A stretch of 64,000 bases of DNA, from contig DATNPK010000064.1 of the NCBI GenBank assembly GCA_036703275.1, positions 1-64,000 of the forward strand. Direction: 5' to 3'. Shown piece after piece: positions 1 through 8,611 of this stretch; the first letter of the stretch is position 1; the number at the start of each line of letters is the position of its first letter. The translations under genes were made by a program, and so were the position numbers. This DNA comes from Coleofasciculaceae cyanobacterium. GTDB taxonomy: Bacteria; Cyanobacteriota; Cyanobacteriia; Cyanobacteriales; Xenococcaceae. A model generated the notes under the pieces. The model saw nothing but the letters and a program-made list of their open reading frames with translations. It was not told where the DNA came from and did no database searches.

Positions 1-211
1 ATAGGATATGGATTCAAACGTCTCATTCATCGGTAGGAATTAAACCTACATGAGTTTAGAGTTATTGTATTTTCTAGGTTCTAGAGAATACCCTCAGCGT
101 TCCTACAATTGTAGTTAGGCTGAAACGGGTCGCACTAATTCATAATTGTCGTAATCGGTGAGCTAATTCTTGACGGTTATTTTCCCAATGGTTCGTGCCG
201 TCTGCGTCGTC

Positions 212-390
212 TTACAGCAGAGTCCCGTCAAGCGAGATAAGCCCTAAAGGATATGACTCCGCTACGAGATAATCTGTGACTTGACCACTCTTGAGCCAAT
301 AGAGCATTGGCAGTCGTTTTTTTTCTTGACCGCTCAATGCGCTGATAGCAGACAGTTTCAGCAATTTCTACTTTCAGTTTGTTACCCCTG
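212..390 (-). pseudogene. Remnant of a winged-helix (IS630-like) transposase N-terminus
   Basis: On the minus strand this stretch reads LKVEIAET near 360-388, then in another frame EKKRLPMLYWLKSGQVTDY. This pattern (short beta strand, then a helix-turn-helix with LYxLKsGQV) is typical of the N-terminal DNA-binding domain of IS630-type transposases and related HTH proteins. A frameshift and stop codons at 368-370 and 212-214 break it, and nothing resembling the catalytic DDE domain remains. Bases 241-262 resemble the dispersed repeat seen at 46097 and 49594. The rest of bases 1-211 holds no gene I can support. The family assignment is by eye. Confidence 0.4.
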
Positions 391-481
391 AAAATCTATC
401 TTGCACTTCTGTGTTGTTAATTTAGTGCCTTACTTCTGAGAATTGGTATGAGCAGCAAGTTTTAAATCAATAGCAATGTTG

Positions 482-1357
482 TTAACTAACTCGGCGACTA
501 TAGCTTTGCACCGTATTACTCAACAACATTGCTACCGTCATTGGACCAATGCCTCCAGGGACGGGGGTAATATGGCTGGCTACTGTCGATACTTCCTCAA
601 AAGCCACATCCCCAACTAGCTTGGATTTTCCCGAACCAGTTTCTACTCGGTTAATTCCCACGTCAATTACTACTGCACCAGGTTTAACCATATCGCGGGT
701 AATCATTTCTGGTCTTCCTACCGCAGCCACAATAATATCTGCTTCACGACATACTGCGCCTAGATCTTGAGTACGGGAATGAGCCATCGTCACGGTAGCA
801 TTTTTGGCTAATAACATTAGCGCGATCGGTTTACCTACCAAAATGCTTCTGCCAATTACCACTGCTTTCTTACCTTCTAGAGCAATATCGTATTCTTGTA
901 GTAGCCTCATGACTCCCGCTGGAGTACAGCTACGTAAACCAGGCTCAGAGCGCACTAGCTTGCCCAAATTAACAGGGTGCAAGCCATCGGCATCTTTATC
1001 AGGATCGATACAGTGCAACAAGGTAATAGAGTCTAAATGTTTTGGCAAAGGAAGTTGAACCAAAATACCGTCTATGCGATCGTCTTGGTTGAGTCGGGCA
1101 ATTACCTGTTCTAGTTCTGCTTGAGTAGTATGTTCGGGAAAATGCTGACCCATCGAGGCAATTCCTACCCTTTGACAAGCTTTTTCTTTATTACGAACAT
1201 AAACAGCACTAGCAGGATGATCTCCGACCATTAATACTGCTAGACCAGGAGGACGATCCATGTTTGGCTCAAGCTGGACAATTTTAGCTTTTAATTCGAG
1301 CTGGATTTTTTTGGCTAAGGCTTGACCGTCTAACAGACAAGGGGTTGATGCAGACAT
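482..1357 (-). CDS. folD: Bifunctional methylenetetrahydrofolate dehydrogenase/cyclohydrolase FolD
   Basis: FolD interconverts 5,10-methylene-, methenyl- and 10-formyl-tetrahydrofolate in the cytoplasm, supplying one-carbon units for purines and formyl-Met. The start giving [15 protein letters not shown] at 1357 is chosen over an upstream TTG/GTG-type start because the extra 21 residues are hydrophobic and unlike the family; it gives 291 residues, the normal length. The YVRNK motif (Tyr53, Lys57) holds the catalytic lysine, GRSILVGKP is the NADP site, and [15 protein letters not shown] is the family C-terminal signature. It is divergent from the lipoprotein gene at 1420 with a 62-bp gap. Identification is secure. 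Confidence 0.97.
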   Translation of the reverse strand: MSASTPCLLDGQALAKKIQLELKAKIVQLEPNMDRPPGLAVLMVGDHPASAVYVRNKEKACQRVGIASMGQHFPEHTTQAELEQVIARLNQDDRIDGILVQLPLPKHLDSITLLHCIDPDKDADGLHPVNLGKLVRSEPGLRSCTPAGVMRLLQEYDIALEGKKAVVIGRSILVGKPIALMLLAKNATVTMAHSRTQDLGAVCREADIIVAAVGRPEMITRDMVKPGAVVIDVGINRVETGSGKSKLVGDVAFEEVSTVASHITPVPGGIGPMTVAMLLSNTVQSYSRRVS

Positions 1358-1419
1358 AAATAATTTTAATAATAAAAAAAAGTTAAGCTGGACGTTGATC
1401 TTTGGTAAAGAGATAACCA

Positions 1420-1806
1420 ATGTTGATTTCTAATTTAAGATTTAAACTAGTTATAGATAAACTTATACAAATTAGTGCTTGGAGCACATTATTGATTAGT
1501 TTAGTTGGTTGTCGAGCGTCCTTAATTGCTATTGAAGGAATTTCTGCCCAAAAAATCGGCAAAACGGTATATCTCAAGGGAAAAGTGGTGAATTTAGCTC
1601 CTTTTTTGGATTATGCTGCCTATCAAATTGAAGATGCTACAGGGAAAATTTGGGTTGTTACGACTCAAAAACCACCTGAGTTTGGTCAACCGATCGATAT
1701 TAAGGGCAAAATTCAATATCAAAGCCTGATGTTTGCCAAACAAGAATTAGGAGATTTTTATGTAATTGAGTTAGAACAATTGTCGCTACCCACTGGGAAA
1801 AAATGA
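1420..1806 (+). CDS. Small putative lipoprotein with an OB-fold-like domain
   Basis: This 128-residue protein has a short charged N-terminus, a hydrophobic stretch (residues 12-30) and a lipobox-like LVGC with Cys31, so it is probably a membrane-anchored lipoprotein. The rest ([40 protein letters not shown]) has the alternating strand pattern of a nucleic-acid-type OB fold, as in small periplasmic bOB proteins. I do not recognise a named family or a ligand. It lies between folD (divergent) and a Nudix gene downstream in the same direction. The lipoprotein call rests only on the lipobox; the OB fold is inference from strand pattern. Confidence 0.7.
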   Translation: MLISNLRFKLVIDKLIQISAWSTLLISLVGCRASLIAIEGISAQKIGKTVYLKGKVVNLAPFLDYAAYQIEDATGKIWVVTTQKPPEFGQPIDIKGKIQYQSLMFAKQELGDFYVIELEQLSLPTGKK

Positions 1807-1892
1807 CAAACAGCCTTTAGGGTAACTGTAAAGTAAAATTGCTCGGTATTTTTTTAAAATATATTAAATATATTAAAAATAAACTAAGTTTT

Positions 1893-2342
1893 ATGAACAA
1901 TCATCAAACTCAACAATTAATCTCTGTAGCTATGGCAATTATTTATCAAGATGGTAAGTATTTAATGCAGTTGCGCGATGATATTGCAACAATTGTTTAT
2001 CCTGGGGTTTGGGCTTTCTTTGGTGGTCATTTAGAAGCTGGGGAAGAACCAGAAACAGCATTAAGAAGAGAATTAATTGAAGAGATTAACTATCCAGCTA
2101 AGCAGTTAACCAAGTTTTGCTGTAATAAGGCTGGTAATTATGTCCGACACTTATTTTCTTGTCCTTTGACAATACCTTTTAACGAATTACAGCTTCAGGA
2201 GGGATGGGATTTGAAATTACTGACTCTAGCTGAAATTAAGCAAGGATATGCTTATTCTACCAGAGCTAGAGCCAATAAAGCTCTAGGGAATATTCATCGT
2301 CAAATTATGCTCGACTTTATTACCTTTACAGAGCAAAGTTAA
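1893..2342 (+). CDS. Nudix hydrolase
   Basis: This is a 149-residue single-domain Nudix hydrolase, expected to cleave a nucleoside-diphosphate-linked substrate; the substrate cannot be told. The Nudix box runs from GGHLEAGEEPETALRRELIEE onward, with the metal-binding RELIEE glutamates intact. The usual EExGU ending is EEIN, with Asn where Gly is typical. The ATG at 1893 (MNNHQTQQ) is preferred to a TTG 54 bp upstream, because the extra segment is a lysine/isoleucine-rich A+T stretch unlike Nudix N-termini. It follows the lipoprotein gene after 86 bp and may be cotranscribed with it. Confidence 0.9.
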   Translation: MNNHQTQQLISVAMAIIYQDGKYLMQLRDDIATIVYPGVWAFFGGHLEAGEEPETALRRELIEEINYPAKQLTKFCCNKAGNYVRHLFSCPLTIPFNELQLQEGWDLKLLTLAEIKQGYAYSTRARANKALGNIHRQIMLDFITFTEQS

Positions 2343-2649
2343 GTATGAAATACTACGAATTTAAGTTGATTACAATAGCAAAATGTTATACATATATAAA
2401 ATACAGGCTTTTGTATGATGGAGTGAGATCAGCGCCGAATTTCACCCTAGAGTAAATTGGTGCAGCAAGTTTTTAATTAAATTAATTATTAATCCTATTT
2501 TTAGTAAATTCTTGATTGATACTTGACATACTTTTGAGGTGAGAAAAACAGGTCATCTTTACATTGATTTTCCTGCTTGTTTAAAAAAAGGTTCAATTTT
2601 TTTCGGTAACTTAACTGTAATAATCTTTACTATATATTGCATATAGCTC
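2343..2649. other. A+T-rich intergenic region upstream of the protease gene
   Basis: These 307 bases contain only a 38-codon reading frame (2344-2460) that I do not recognise and regard as chance. The segment from 2570 to 2649 is very A+T-rich and should hold the promoter of the protease gene, but no clear -35/-10 pair stands out. Confidence 0.4.
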
Positions 2650-4017
2650 ATGAACTATTCCTCCAAACGTTTTGGTTTAATTTTCAAATTAATCAACTCA
2701 AAAAGCTATCGTTTAGGAACAACAAAACTATTTGCTGCTGCTGCTGTTAGTTCGCTGCTTTTATCTCAAAGTAGTTCTCCAGCCAAGGCAGCATTAGAAG
2801 ATAGCCCCAAAAACGTTATTGATGAAGTATGGCAAATCATTAATAGCGAGTTTGTTGATCGCGGATTTAATCATGTTGACTGGAAGCTAAAGCGACAAGA
2901 ATTATTAAAGGGAGAGTATAGCGATCGCACCGCTGCCTACAAGACGATTCGCAAGTCTCTTGAGGGTTTGGGCGATCCCTATACCAGATTTCTAGCTCCA
3001 GAAGAATATGAAGATCTTACTAGTCAAACTTCAGGAGAGCTTTCAGGAATTGGTATTCGTCTAGGAGTCGATGAAAAAAACAGCCAGCTAACGATAGTAG
3101 AGCCGATCCCCAATTCTCCTGCCAGCAAAGCTGGATTGGCAGCAGGAGATCATATTGTCAGCATAGACGGTAAGCCTACTAAGTCGATGAGCTTGGAACA
3201 AGCCTCGGCAAAAATCAAAGGAGAAATCGGTACAAAAGTTAAGTTAAAAATTGCTCGTGAAGCCAAGCCAGATTTTGAAGTTGCGATCGCCAGAGAGCAG
3301 ATTGAACTTCCTTCGGTGAGCTACAACCTTAACCAAGAGCAGGATTCCAAGGTAGGCTACATCAAGCTTGATGAATTTAGCTCCCATGCTGCCGAACAGA
3401 TGCAGAAAGCCATTACCGACTTAAGCAAGAAGGAAGCTTCTGGCTTTATTTTAGACCTGCGGGGCAATCCAGGGGGTCTACTTTTCTCTAGTGTCGAGAT
3501 TGCTCGGATGTGGATGGAAAAAGGCGCGATCGTGTCAACTATCGATCGCAAAGGTGGTAACGAAAAATTTTCCGCCAACGGTAAGGCATTAACCGATTTA
3601 CCTCTAGTAGTTTTAGTAGATGGCTATTCTGCCAGTGCTAGTGAAATTTTAGCGGGAGCTTTAAAAGAAAATCATCGAGCCAAAGTAGTCGGCAGCCGTA
3701 CTTATGGCAAAGGAACAGTACAATCAGTCCATTCCCTTTCTGATGGCTCTGGTTTAGCAGTTACTATTGCGCGCTACTATCCGCCCAGCGGTATTGATAT
3801 CAATAAAAAAGGCATTGCTCCAGATATTAAAGTCGATCTTACCCGTGAAGATCAAACTAATCTCAGCATAAATCCCAACTTGATCGGCACTAATGCAGAT
3901 CCTCAATACGCCAGAGCCGTTAACATCTTAAAAAACGAGTCGATTAGTAGCGATCGCACTTCTTCCGAGTCTCTAACCAATAGGCAGTTTACCCCTAATA
4001 AGCTCAAGATCGACTAA
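2650..4017 (+). CDS. Carboxyl-terminal processing protease (S41 family, PDZ domain)
   Basis: This is a 455-residue exported S41 serine protease of the Ctp/Prc family. The cyanobacterial paralogues trim the D1 precursor of photosystem II or other lumenal/periplasmic proteins; which paralogue this is I cannot tell, so no symbol is given. Residues 1-47 form a signal peptide ending SSPAKA|A. An N-terminal helical region contains LEGLGDPYTRFL, the PDZ domain spans about 118-200 (GIGIRL, AGDHIVSIDGK), and the protease core follows. The Ser-Lys dyad is Ser329 in YSASASEILAG and Lys354 in RTYGKGTVQ, spaced 25 residues apart as in known members. It appears monocistronic. Confidence 0.93.
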   Translation: MNYSSKRFGLIFKLINSKSYRLGTTKLFAAAAVSSLLLSQSSSPAKAALEDSPKNVIDEVWQIINSEFVDRGFNHVDWKLKRQELLKGEYSDRTAAYKTIRKSLEGLGDPYTRFLAPEEYEDLTSQTSGELSGIGIRLGVDEKNSQLTIVEPIPNSPASKAGLAAGDHIVSIDGKPTKSMSLEQASAKIKGEIGTKVKLKIAREAKPDFEVAIAREQIELPSVSYNLNQEQDSKVGYIKLDEFSSHAAEQMQKAITDLSKKEASGFILDLRGNPGGLLFSSVEIARMWMEKGAIVSTIDRKGGNEKFSANGKALTDLPLVVLVDGYSASASEILAGALKENHRAKVVGSRTYGKGTVQSVHSLSDGSGLAVTIARYYPPSGIDINKKGIAPDIKVDLTREDQTNLSINPNLIGTNADPQYARAVNILKNESISSDRTSSESLTNRQFTPNKLKID

Positions 4018-4023
4018 CGCCAT

Positions 4024-4142
4024 GACTTACGCAGACACACTGAGCAATTGGCGAAAGCGAAAGAGAAGTAACCAGGAAAATGATTTGCTTGGTACTTAAT
4101 TTTAAGTTCCTCGCTGCTATTTTCTATGGAACTGTGTAAGTC
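4024..4142. repeat. Candidate MITE with 11-bp imperfect terminal inverted repeats
   Basis: GACTTACGCAG at 4024-4034 is matched by CTGTGTAAGTC at 4132-4142, which is its reverse complement at 10 of 11 positions. Together they bracket a 119-bp segment without coding content just after the protease stop codon. GACTTACGCA-type ends are familiar from IS5-group elements and their non-autonomous derivatives in cyanobacteria. No target duplication is obvious. Confidence 0.45.
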
Positions 4143-4292
4143 CAATAAAATAATTCCAGCATTTACTTCATGTCTAAATATCATCTAAAACCGTAATTAG
4201 CTCAAAATATTCCAATACACTGTGAGTTTCAGCCTTTTTTTGGGCAACTTAACTTATATCCATAAGTTACAATTTTGGCTAAATAAATTTTC

Positions 4293-5069
4293 ATGAGAAC
4301 ATCAGACATAGCATCCACCGTTAATTCACCCAGTAAAACTAGATTTATTGAAGAAATCTCAATCATCATTACAGCCCAGGATTTAACTCCGACTATGATG
4401 AGCCAAGATTTTCTTAAATTTAGCGGAATTATCCCCACAGAATGGGAACTATCTCAGCAGCCCATACTCAATCCCAATTTTGCTCAGCTCAACTTTACCA
4501 ATGGTGTGGGGATCAATGCTCAACCGCGCACTATTACCTTAACTGAATCTTTAAACGACCAAAAATTAGACCAGCTGGCAATTCGCCAAGTAGCAGGCAA
4601 ATATATTGAAAAGCTGCCTTATGCAGAATATATGGGATTAAGCTTTAGTCCCAAAATCTTGCTTCCGTTTCCTGACGCTCCTGCATCAGTGCGCCAATAT
4701 ATTACGGAAACTTTACTGGCTTCTGGTTCTTGGAAAAGGATTGGTAGATTTCCCGTACAGGCTGGCATTAACTTAATGTATCTTCTAGATCGATGTCAGC
4801 TGACAATCAGTATTTCTGAGGCTAAGTTACAGAAACCACAAGAACAGCCAATTACGGCAATTTTGTTTTCGGGCAACTTCAACTACAGCGTCAATTTAGG
4901 ACAACACTCAGAAGATAGAATAGCTCAGGTTAATGATTTTTTGAACAATTGGGAAACTGATATTGAAGAGTTTAGGACAATAGTAAATCAGAAGTTTCTT
5001 GATTCTGGTAGCACCGATTCTAGCCAGTCTATTGGTGAAACCTGTCTATTTCCTGGTCAAACTCTCTAG
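4293..5069 (+). CDS. Conserved hypothetical protein (TIGR04255-like N-terminus)
   Basis: This 258-residue soluble protein has no signal peptide or membrane segment. The N-terminal part ([13 protein letters not shown], then [10 protein letters not shown]) resembles the start of a sporadically distributed hypothetical family in which a first beta strand precedes a short conserved loop; the resemblance is from memory and weak. Because that strand begins about residue 17, the ATG at 4293 is preferred over the internal MM at residues 35-36. The middle ([29 protein letters not shown]) looks like an ordered alpha/beta domain. rpmF follows 55 bp after the stop. Function unknown. Confidence 0.75.
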   Translation: MRTSDIASTVNSPSKTRFIEEISIIITAQDLTPTMMSQDFLKFSGIIPTEWELSQQPILNPNFAQLNFTNGVGINAQPRTITLTESLNDQKLDQLAIRQVAGKYIEKLPYAEYMGLSFSPKILLPFPDAPASVRQYITETLLASGSWKRIGRFPVQAGINLMYLLDRCQLTISISEAKLQKPQEQPITAILFSGNFNYSVNLGQHSEDRIAQVNDFLNNWETDIEEFRTIVNQKFLDSGSTDSSQSIGETCLFPGQTL

Positions 5070-5124
5070 CTTTTTTTGGTTAAACAATTACAATAGAAAG
5101 GTTGTCTTTTTAAAAAAAATAATT

Positions 5125-5301
5125 ATGGCGGTACCAAAGAAGAAAACTTCTAAGTCAAAGCGTGATAGTCGCAAGGCTACCTGGAAACATAAAGCATCAG
5201 TAGAAGCACAAAAAGCCTTGTCTTTAGGCAAATCAGTATTATCTGGACGTTCTAACAGTTTTGTCTATCCTCAAGATGATGAGGAAGATAACGAAGAATA
5301 A
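5125..5301 (+). CDS. rpmF: 50S ribosomal protein L32
   Basis: The 58-residue product begins [18 protein letters not shown], the bL32 signature, and continues with WKHKA and an acidic tail (DDEEDNEE) typical of cyanobacterial L32. The true start is the ATG at 5125; an upstream in-frame GTG/TTG-type extension would add 42 hydrophobic residues that overlap the preceding gene and do not belong to L32. The zinc-ribbon cysteines of many bacterial L32 proteins are absent, as is usual in this lineage. Part of the 50S subunit. Confidence 0.95.
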   Translation: MAVPKKKTSKSKRDSRKATWKHKASVEAQKALSLGKSVLSGRSNSFVYPQDDEEDNEE

Positions 5302-5389
5302 AATAACTTGTGTCGGTATATTAAATCGGTAAAATGATGGTGTGTTTCCTTAAGGGTACGCACCTTTGTTTGTAGTAGTTGTTTAAGTT

Positions 5390-5986
5390 ATGCCCAGAAA
5401 ATTTTTTGAGAAACCCGAACCCTCCCAAAGCGATCGCGTTCCTCCTGGTCAATATTTAGCCAAAGGATTTCCTATCCTGTCCTATGGTGAAACCCCACAG
5501 GTTAGTACCGATGATTGGCTGTTTAAAGTATGGGGTTTGGTAGAAGATAAATCTTTTGACTGGTCAGATTTTATGAACTTACCCCAGCAAGATTTTACTG
5601 CCGATTTTCACTGTGTTACTCGTTGGTCAAAGTTAGATGTGACCTGGACAGGAGTAAAGGTTACTGATTTTCTCGATGCGATTAATCTCGACCCCAAAGC
5701 AACTCATATTCTGCAACACTGCTACGGTGGCTATACGACTAATCTATCTTTAGAAGATTTTGTTCGACCAGAAAACTTTTTTGCCCATACTCTCAACGGT
5801 CAACCTTTACCCGCCGATCATGGTGGACCGATGCGGTTGGTAGTGCCTCATCTTTATGCTTGGAAAAGTGCCAAGTGGATTAACGGTATTGAATTTTTAG
5901 ACCAGGATCGAGAGGGTTTTTGGGAACGTAACGGCTATCATATGCGGGGAGAACCTTGGGCAGAAGAACGCTATGCGGGACGTTAG
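5390..5986 (+). CDS. Molybdopterin-dependent oxidoreductase, sulfite-oxidase-like
   Basis: This is a 198-residue compact protein of the oxidoreductase molybdopterin-binding fold (YuiH/MsrP-like). The DFHCVTRWSKLDVTW segment carries the conserved cysteine (about residue 78) that ligates molybdenum. HGGPMRLVVPHLYAWKSAKW is the conserved cofactor-pocket segment, and GYHMRGEPW is near the C-terminus. There is no signal peptide and no Tat motif, so a cytoplasmic location is likely. The dimerisation domain of true sulfite oxidases is missing, as normal for this subfamily. The substrate is unknown. Confidence 0.88.
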   Translation: MPRKFFEKPEPSQSDRVPPGQYLAKGFPILSYGETPQVSTDDWLFKVWGLVEDKSFDWSDFMNLPQQDFTADFHCVTRWSKLDVTWTGVKVTDFLDAINLDPKATHILQHCYGGYTTNLSLEDFVRPENFFAHTLNGQPLPADHGGPMRLVVPHLYAWKSAKWINGIEFLDQDREGFWERNGYHMRGEPWAEERYAGR

Positions 5987-6043
5987 TCGTTCTTTACTGA
6001 GACAGAGATCGGCAAGTAGCGAGTAGCAAAATTATTGGTGGTA

Positions 6044-6850
6044 TTATTGAGATTGAGATTCGGTGATTATTTCCTTGATTTTTGTCAGATCTAAAGGAGA
6101 TAGAGCAGATTCTGCTGCACTTAACCACAATAAATACTCTATATTACCCGCAGGACCTGTAATCGGGGAAGTAGTTAAACCCTGATATTGCCAACCTAGT
6201 ATTTGAGCTGCTTGCCATACCTGTAAAATTGCCGAAGCTCGATCTTCTAGGTTACGCACCACGCCTTTTTTGCCAATTCGTTCTCGCCCTACTTCAAACT
6301 GCGGTTTGACTAGTAATACTACTTCTTTGGGTGAAGCTAATAAGTTCCACAGAGGTTCAAGTACCTTAGTTAAAGAAATAAAAGACAGATCCATCACTCC
6401 CAAGTCTGCCATTTGCCGATCTTTATATAGCTCATGGGGAGTCAAATGACGAATGTTGGTTCTTTCTTTGAGGATTACGCGATCGCAAGTGCGAATACTC
6501 CAAGCTACTTGTCCATAACCCACATCCACGCCATAAACTAGCTTTGCTCCTGACTGTAGCAAACAATCAGTAAATCCTCCCGTAGAAATGCCACCATCTA
6601 AACAAATGCGATCGCTCACCTTAATCTCAAACTTTTGTAAAGCTTTAATTAATTTTTTTCCCCCACGGGACACATAAGGCGGTTGTTCCTTAACCTCAAT
6701 CTCAGCCGTAGTTTTGACCTCTGTACCAGGCTTGTCGATAATTTCTTGATTGACCTTGACTTTTCCCGCCCTAATTAAACGCTGCGCCAAAGCCCTAGAA
6801 TCACAAAGTTCCAGATTTACTAATAATTTATCTAACCGCTGTTTTGCCAA
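6044..6850 (-). CDS. tlyA: TlyA family rRNA 2'-O-methyltransferase
   Basis: The 268-residue protein has an N-terminal S4 RNA-binding domain (residues 1-60, MAKQRLDKLLVNLELCDSR) and an FtsJ-type Rossmann methyltransferase domain with the SAM loop DGGISTGGFTD and YGVDVGYGQV. VMDLSFISL and LLVKPQFEVGRE are further family motifs. TlyA-type enzymes methylate ribose 2'-OH of rRNA cytidines; older annotations call them hemolysins. It stands alone on the minus strand and converges with the upstream oxidoreductase gene. Confidence 0.92.
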   Translation of the reverse strand: MAKQRLDKLLVNLELCDSRALAQRLIRAGKVKVNQEIIDKPGTEVKTTAEIEVKEQPPYVSRGGKKLIKALQKFEIKVSDRICLDGGISTGGFTDCLLQSGAKLVYGVDVGYGQVAWSIRTCDRVILKERTNIRHLTPHELYKDRQMADLGVMDLSFISLTKVLEPLWNLLASPKEVVLLVKPQFEVGRERIGKKGVVRNLEDRASAILQVWQAAQILGWQYQGLTTSPITGPAGNIEYLLWLSAAESALSPLDLTKIKEIITESQSQ

Positions 6851-6952
6851 TATTTATTTCAGTAGATGGGCAAATCACGCCCAAAGTATCTCTAACTAAG
6901 TCTATGTATTATATCGTTTTACTTTTCAGTTAAAACAAATGATTGAGCGAAA

Positions 6953-7125
6953 ATACCATACACAAGCAGTTTGCCGGATCGAGAATGAGAAATAATTGAA
7001 CCTCTGTTGCCCAAGAAAAAGCAGACAAGACCACGTAAGTAAAGCAAAAGAGATATTTTGAACGCCAGGTTCTGTGGCAGAAAATCAAACGGACAGAAAA
7101 ATGCAGTGAACAACTAATTTTTTAG
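6953..7125 (+). pseudogene. Decayed IS5-family transposase N-terminus
   Basis: Read on the plus strand from 6953: IPYTSSLPDRE, stop, EIIEPLLPKKKQTRPRK, stop, SKRDILNA, then in a second frame VLWQKIKRTEKCSEQL. This matches the start of IS5/DUF4096 transposases, which read roughly DEEWEIIEPLLP then KWxKREILNxILYQLKNGC. Both conserved tryptophans are replaced by stop codons (TGA near 6986, TAA near 7037) and there is a frameshift near 7063. The initiator position is ATA. No catalytic domain follows. The rest of the 6851-7348 gap shows nothing recognisable. Confidence 0.7.
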
Positions 7126-7348
7126 ACAACAGTCCAAATAGAAAGTGAATGAAATCTCTGTCCCAAAATATCACCTTGATTAATATATTGAACTTGACTT
7201 TTGCCAATGAAATTCATCTAGACGGCTTGTTGAGTTCATTTAGCTTAGTAGTTATCAATACCCAGATTGTATTACAATTTGAGCTACGATTTTTGCAACA
7301 CAACCTTGTAAAGTGAGGTACAAGTAAATAAAAGCATCAGGAGCAGTT

Positions 7349-8026
7349 ATGTACGTGCTAATTGGTGGAGCAGGATTAGTAGGGCTTTCTTTGGCTCAAA
7401 AATTGGTAGAACTAGGTCATACTGTTGCCGTTATTGACATTGACCCGACCGCTTGCCGATATGCCCGTGAACAAGTGGGAGCGATGGCTTTTGAAGGAAG
7501 TGCAGTCAGTACAGAAGTGTTGTTAGAAGCTGGAATTCGTAAAGCTAACGCTTTGGCAGCTGTTTTGAGAAGCGATGCTTTGAACTTAGCAATGGTAACT
7601 CTTGCTAAACACTACGGTGTTCCCCATATTCTGACTCGGATGCGCCACTCTGATTTTGTTGAACCGCTGCGTTTGGTAGGAGCAAATCACATCATTAGTA
7701 CTGTGGATCTAGCAGTTTCAACCATGGTGAATGCCATTGAGTACCCTCAAGTAGAATCGATGATGCATTTCGAGCAAGGGCAAATTGAGGTGTTGAAACT
7801 TTCCATTCCCAAAAATTGCTATGTTGTTGGTCGTAGCCTTGCCGAAATTGCTCAGGATTCGCGTTTTCCTAATGGCTCTTTAATTATTGGTTATCAACCC
7901 CATCCCCACGAATATTTAACGATTCCTAACGGTAGCACCGTACTCGAACCTAACTCAACTGTGCTAATTGTGACAAAACCTGGGTCATTGCATCAAGTGA
8001 TTGATTTTATTGAAGGCTGCAAATAA
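7349..8026 (+). CDS. TrkA/KtrA-type potassium uptake regulatory protein
   Basis: This 225-residue cytoplasmic protein has an RCK architecture. An N-terminal Rossmann domain with the nucleotide motif GGAGLVG (residues 6-12) and IDIDP acidic loop is followed by a C-terminal TrkA-C domain (about 140-223; GRSLAEIAQ, EPNSTVLIV). Such subunits gate KtrB/TrkH-type K+ channels in response to ATP/NADH or c-di-AMP. No channel subunit lies in the window. A good ribosome binding site (AGGAG at 7340) supports the ATG. The DUF3124 gene follows after 5 bp, so the two are surely cotranscribed. Confidence 0.9.
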   Translation: MYVLIGGAGLVGLSLAQKLVELGHTVAVIDIDPTACRYAREQVGAMAFEGSAVSTEVLLEAGIRKANALAAVLRSDALNLAMVTLAKHYGVPHILTRMRHSDFVEPLRLVGANHIISTVDLAVSTMVNAIEYPQVESMMHFEQGQIEVLKLSIPKNCYVVGRSLAEIAQDSRFPNGSLIIGYQPHPHEYLTIPNGSTVLEPNSTVLIVTKPGSLHQVIDFIEGCK

Positions 8027-8031
8027 ATTTA

Positions 8032-8604
8032 ATGAAGCTATATCCACATTTTTATTTAGCAATTGCTTTGATTTTTCTTGCGTCTTGCACATCATCAAAG
8101 AGTTCCCCAAAGTCACAATCTGATACTAATCAGGCAAATTCAGCTCAAAAGATAGTGACACTGAATAACAATTTCAAGATAGCAATGGGTCAAACTATCT
8201 ATGTACCTGTCTATTCCCATATTTATCATGATGATCGACAAAGGATTTTAGATTTAGCAGCTACACTCAGTATTCGTAATACAGATTTGACCAACTCTAT
8301 TATCGTTACTTCTGTACGCTACTATGACTCAAACGGTAAATTAATCAAGCAGTATTTGGAGCAGCCTGTTCAACTTGAGGCGCTAGCTTCTTATGATTTT
8401 TTTGTAAATAGAACTGATACCAATGGAGGTTTAGGAGCAAATTTTATTGTGGAGTGGGTAGCCCAAACAGAAGTTTATGAACCGATAGTAGAGGCAGTTA
8501 TGATTGCTACCGAATTTCAGCAAGGAGTTTCTTTTGTTAGTCCTGGTAAGGTAATTAAAAGTCAAAATAGCTACAAAGGCTTATTGCCGAAACAAGGGTC
8601 TTGA
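8032..8604 (+). CDS. DUF3124 lipoprotein
   Basis: This 190-residue protein has a lipobox-bearing signal peptide (hydrophobic 7-18, LASC with Cys19), then a serine/glutamine-rich linker and a beta-rich domain with YVPVYSHIYHDDRQR and LAATLSIRNTD, which I recognise as DUF3124. The function of that family is not established. It starts 5 bp after the TrkA-like gene and its stop lies 7 bp from the stop of the convergent Na+/H+ antiporter. An extracytoplasmic role connected with cation transport is suggested by context only. Confidence 0.82.
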   Translation: MKLYPHFYLAIALIFLASCTSSKSSPKSQSDTNQANSAQKIVTLNNNFKIAMGQTIYVPVYSHIYHDDRQRILDLAATLSIRNTDLTNSIIVTSVRYYDSNGKLIKQYLEQPVQLEALASYDFFVNRTDTNGGLGANFIVEWVAQTEVYEPIVEAVMIATEFQQGVSFVSPGKVIKSQNSYKGLLPKQGS

Positions 8605-8611
8605 ACAGCTA

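Noticed and set aside
30-48. A GTAGG/CCTAC stem with 7-base loop resembling a tRNA T-arm on the minus strand.
   Set aside because: The loop reads TTTAATT without the TTC of T-arms, and no acceptor, D or anticodon arm is found around it.
140-211. Minus-strand frame DDADGTNHWENNRQELAHRLRQL with stop at 140, looking protein-like.
   Set aside because: It is only 23 codons, begins right after a stop, and matches nothing I recognise; possibly part of the neighbouring remnant but not supportable.
2344-2460. 38-codon plus-strand frame after the Nudix gene.
   Set aside because: No ribosome binding site or recognisable motif; likely chance in A+T-rich DNA.
6919-7113. A 64-codon minus-strand frame between tlyA and the TrkA-like gene.
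   Set aside because: It is the mirror image of the decayed IS5-family transposase on the plus strand and has no protein-like features.
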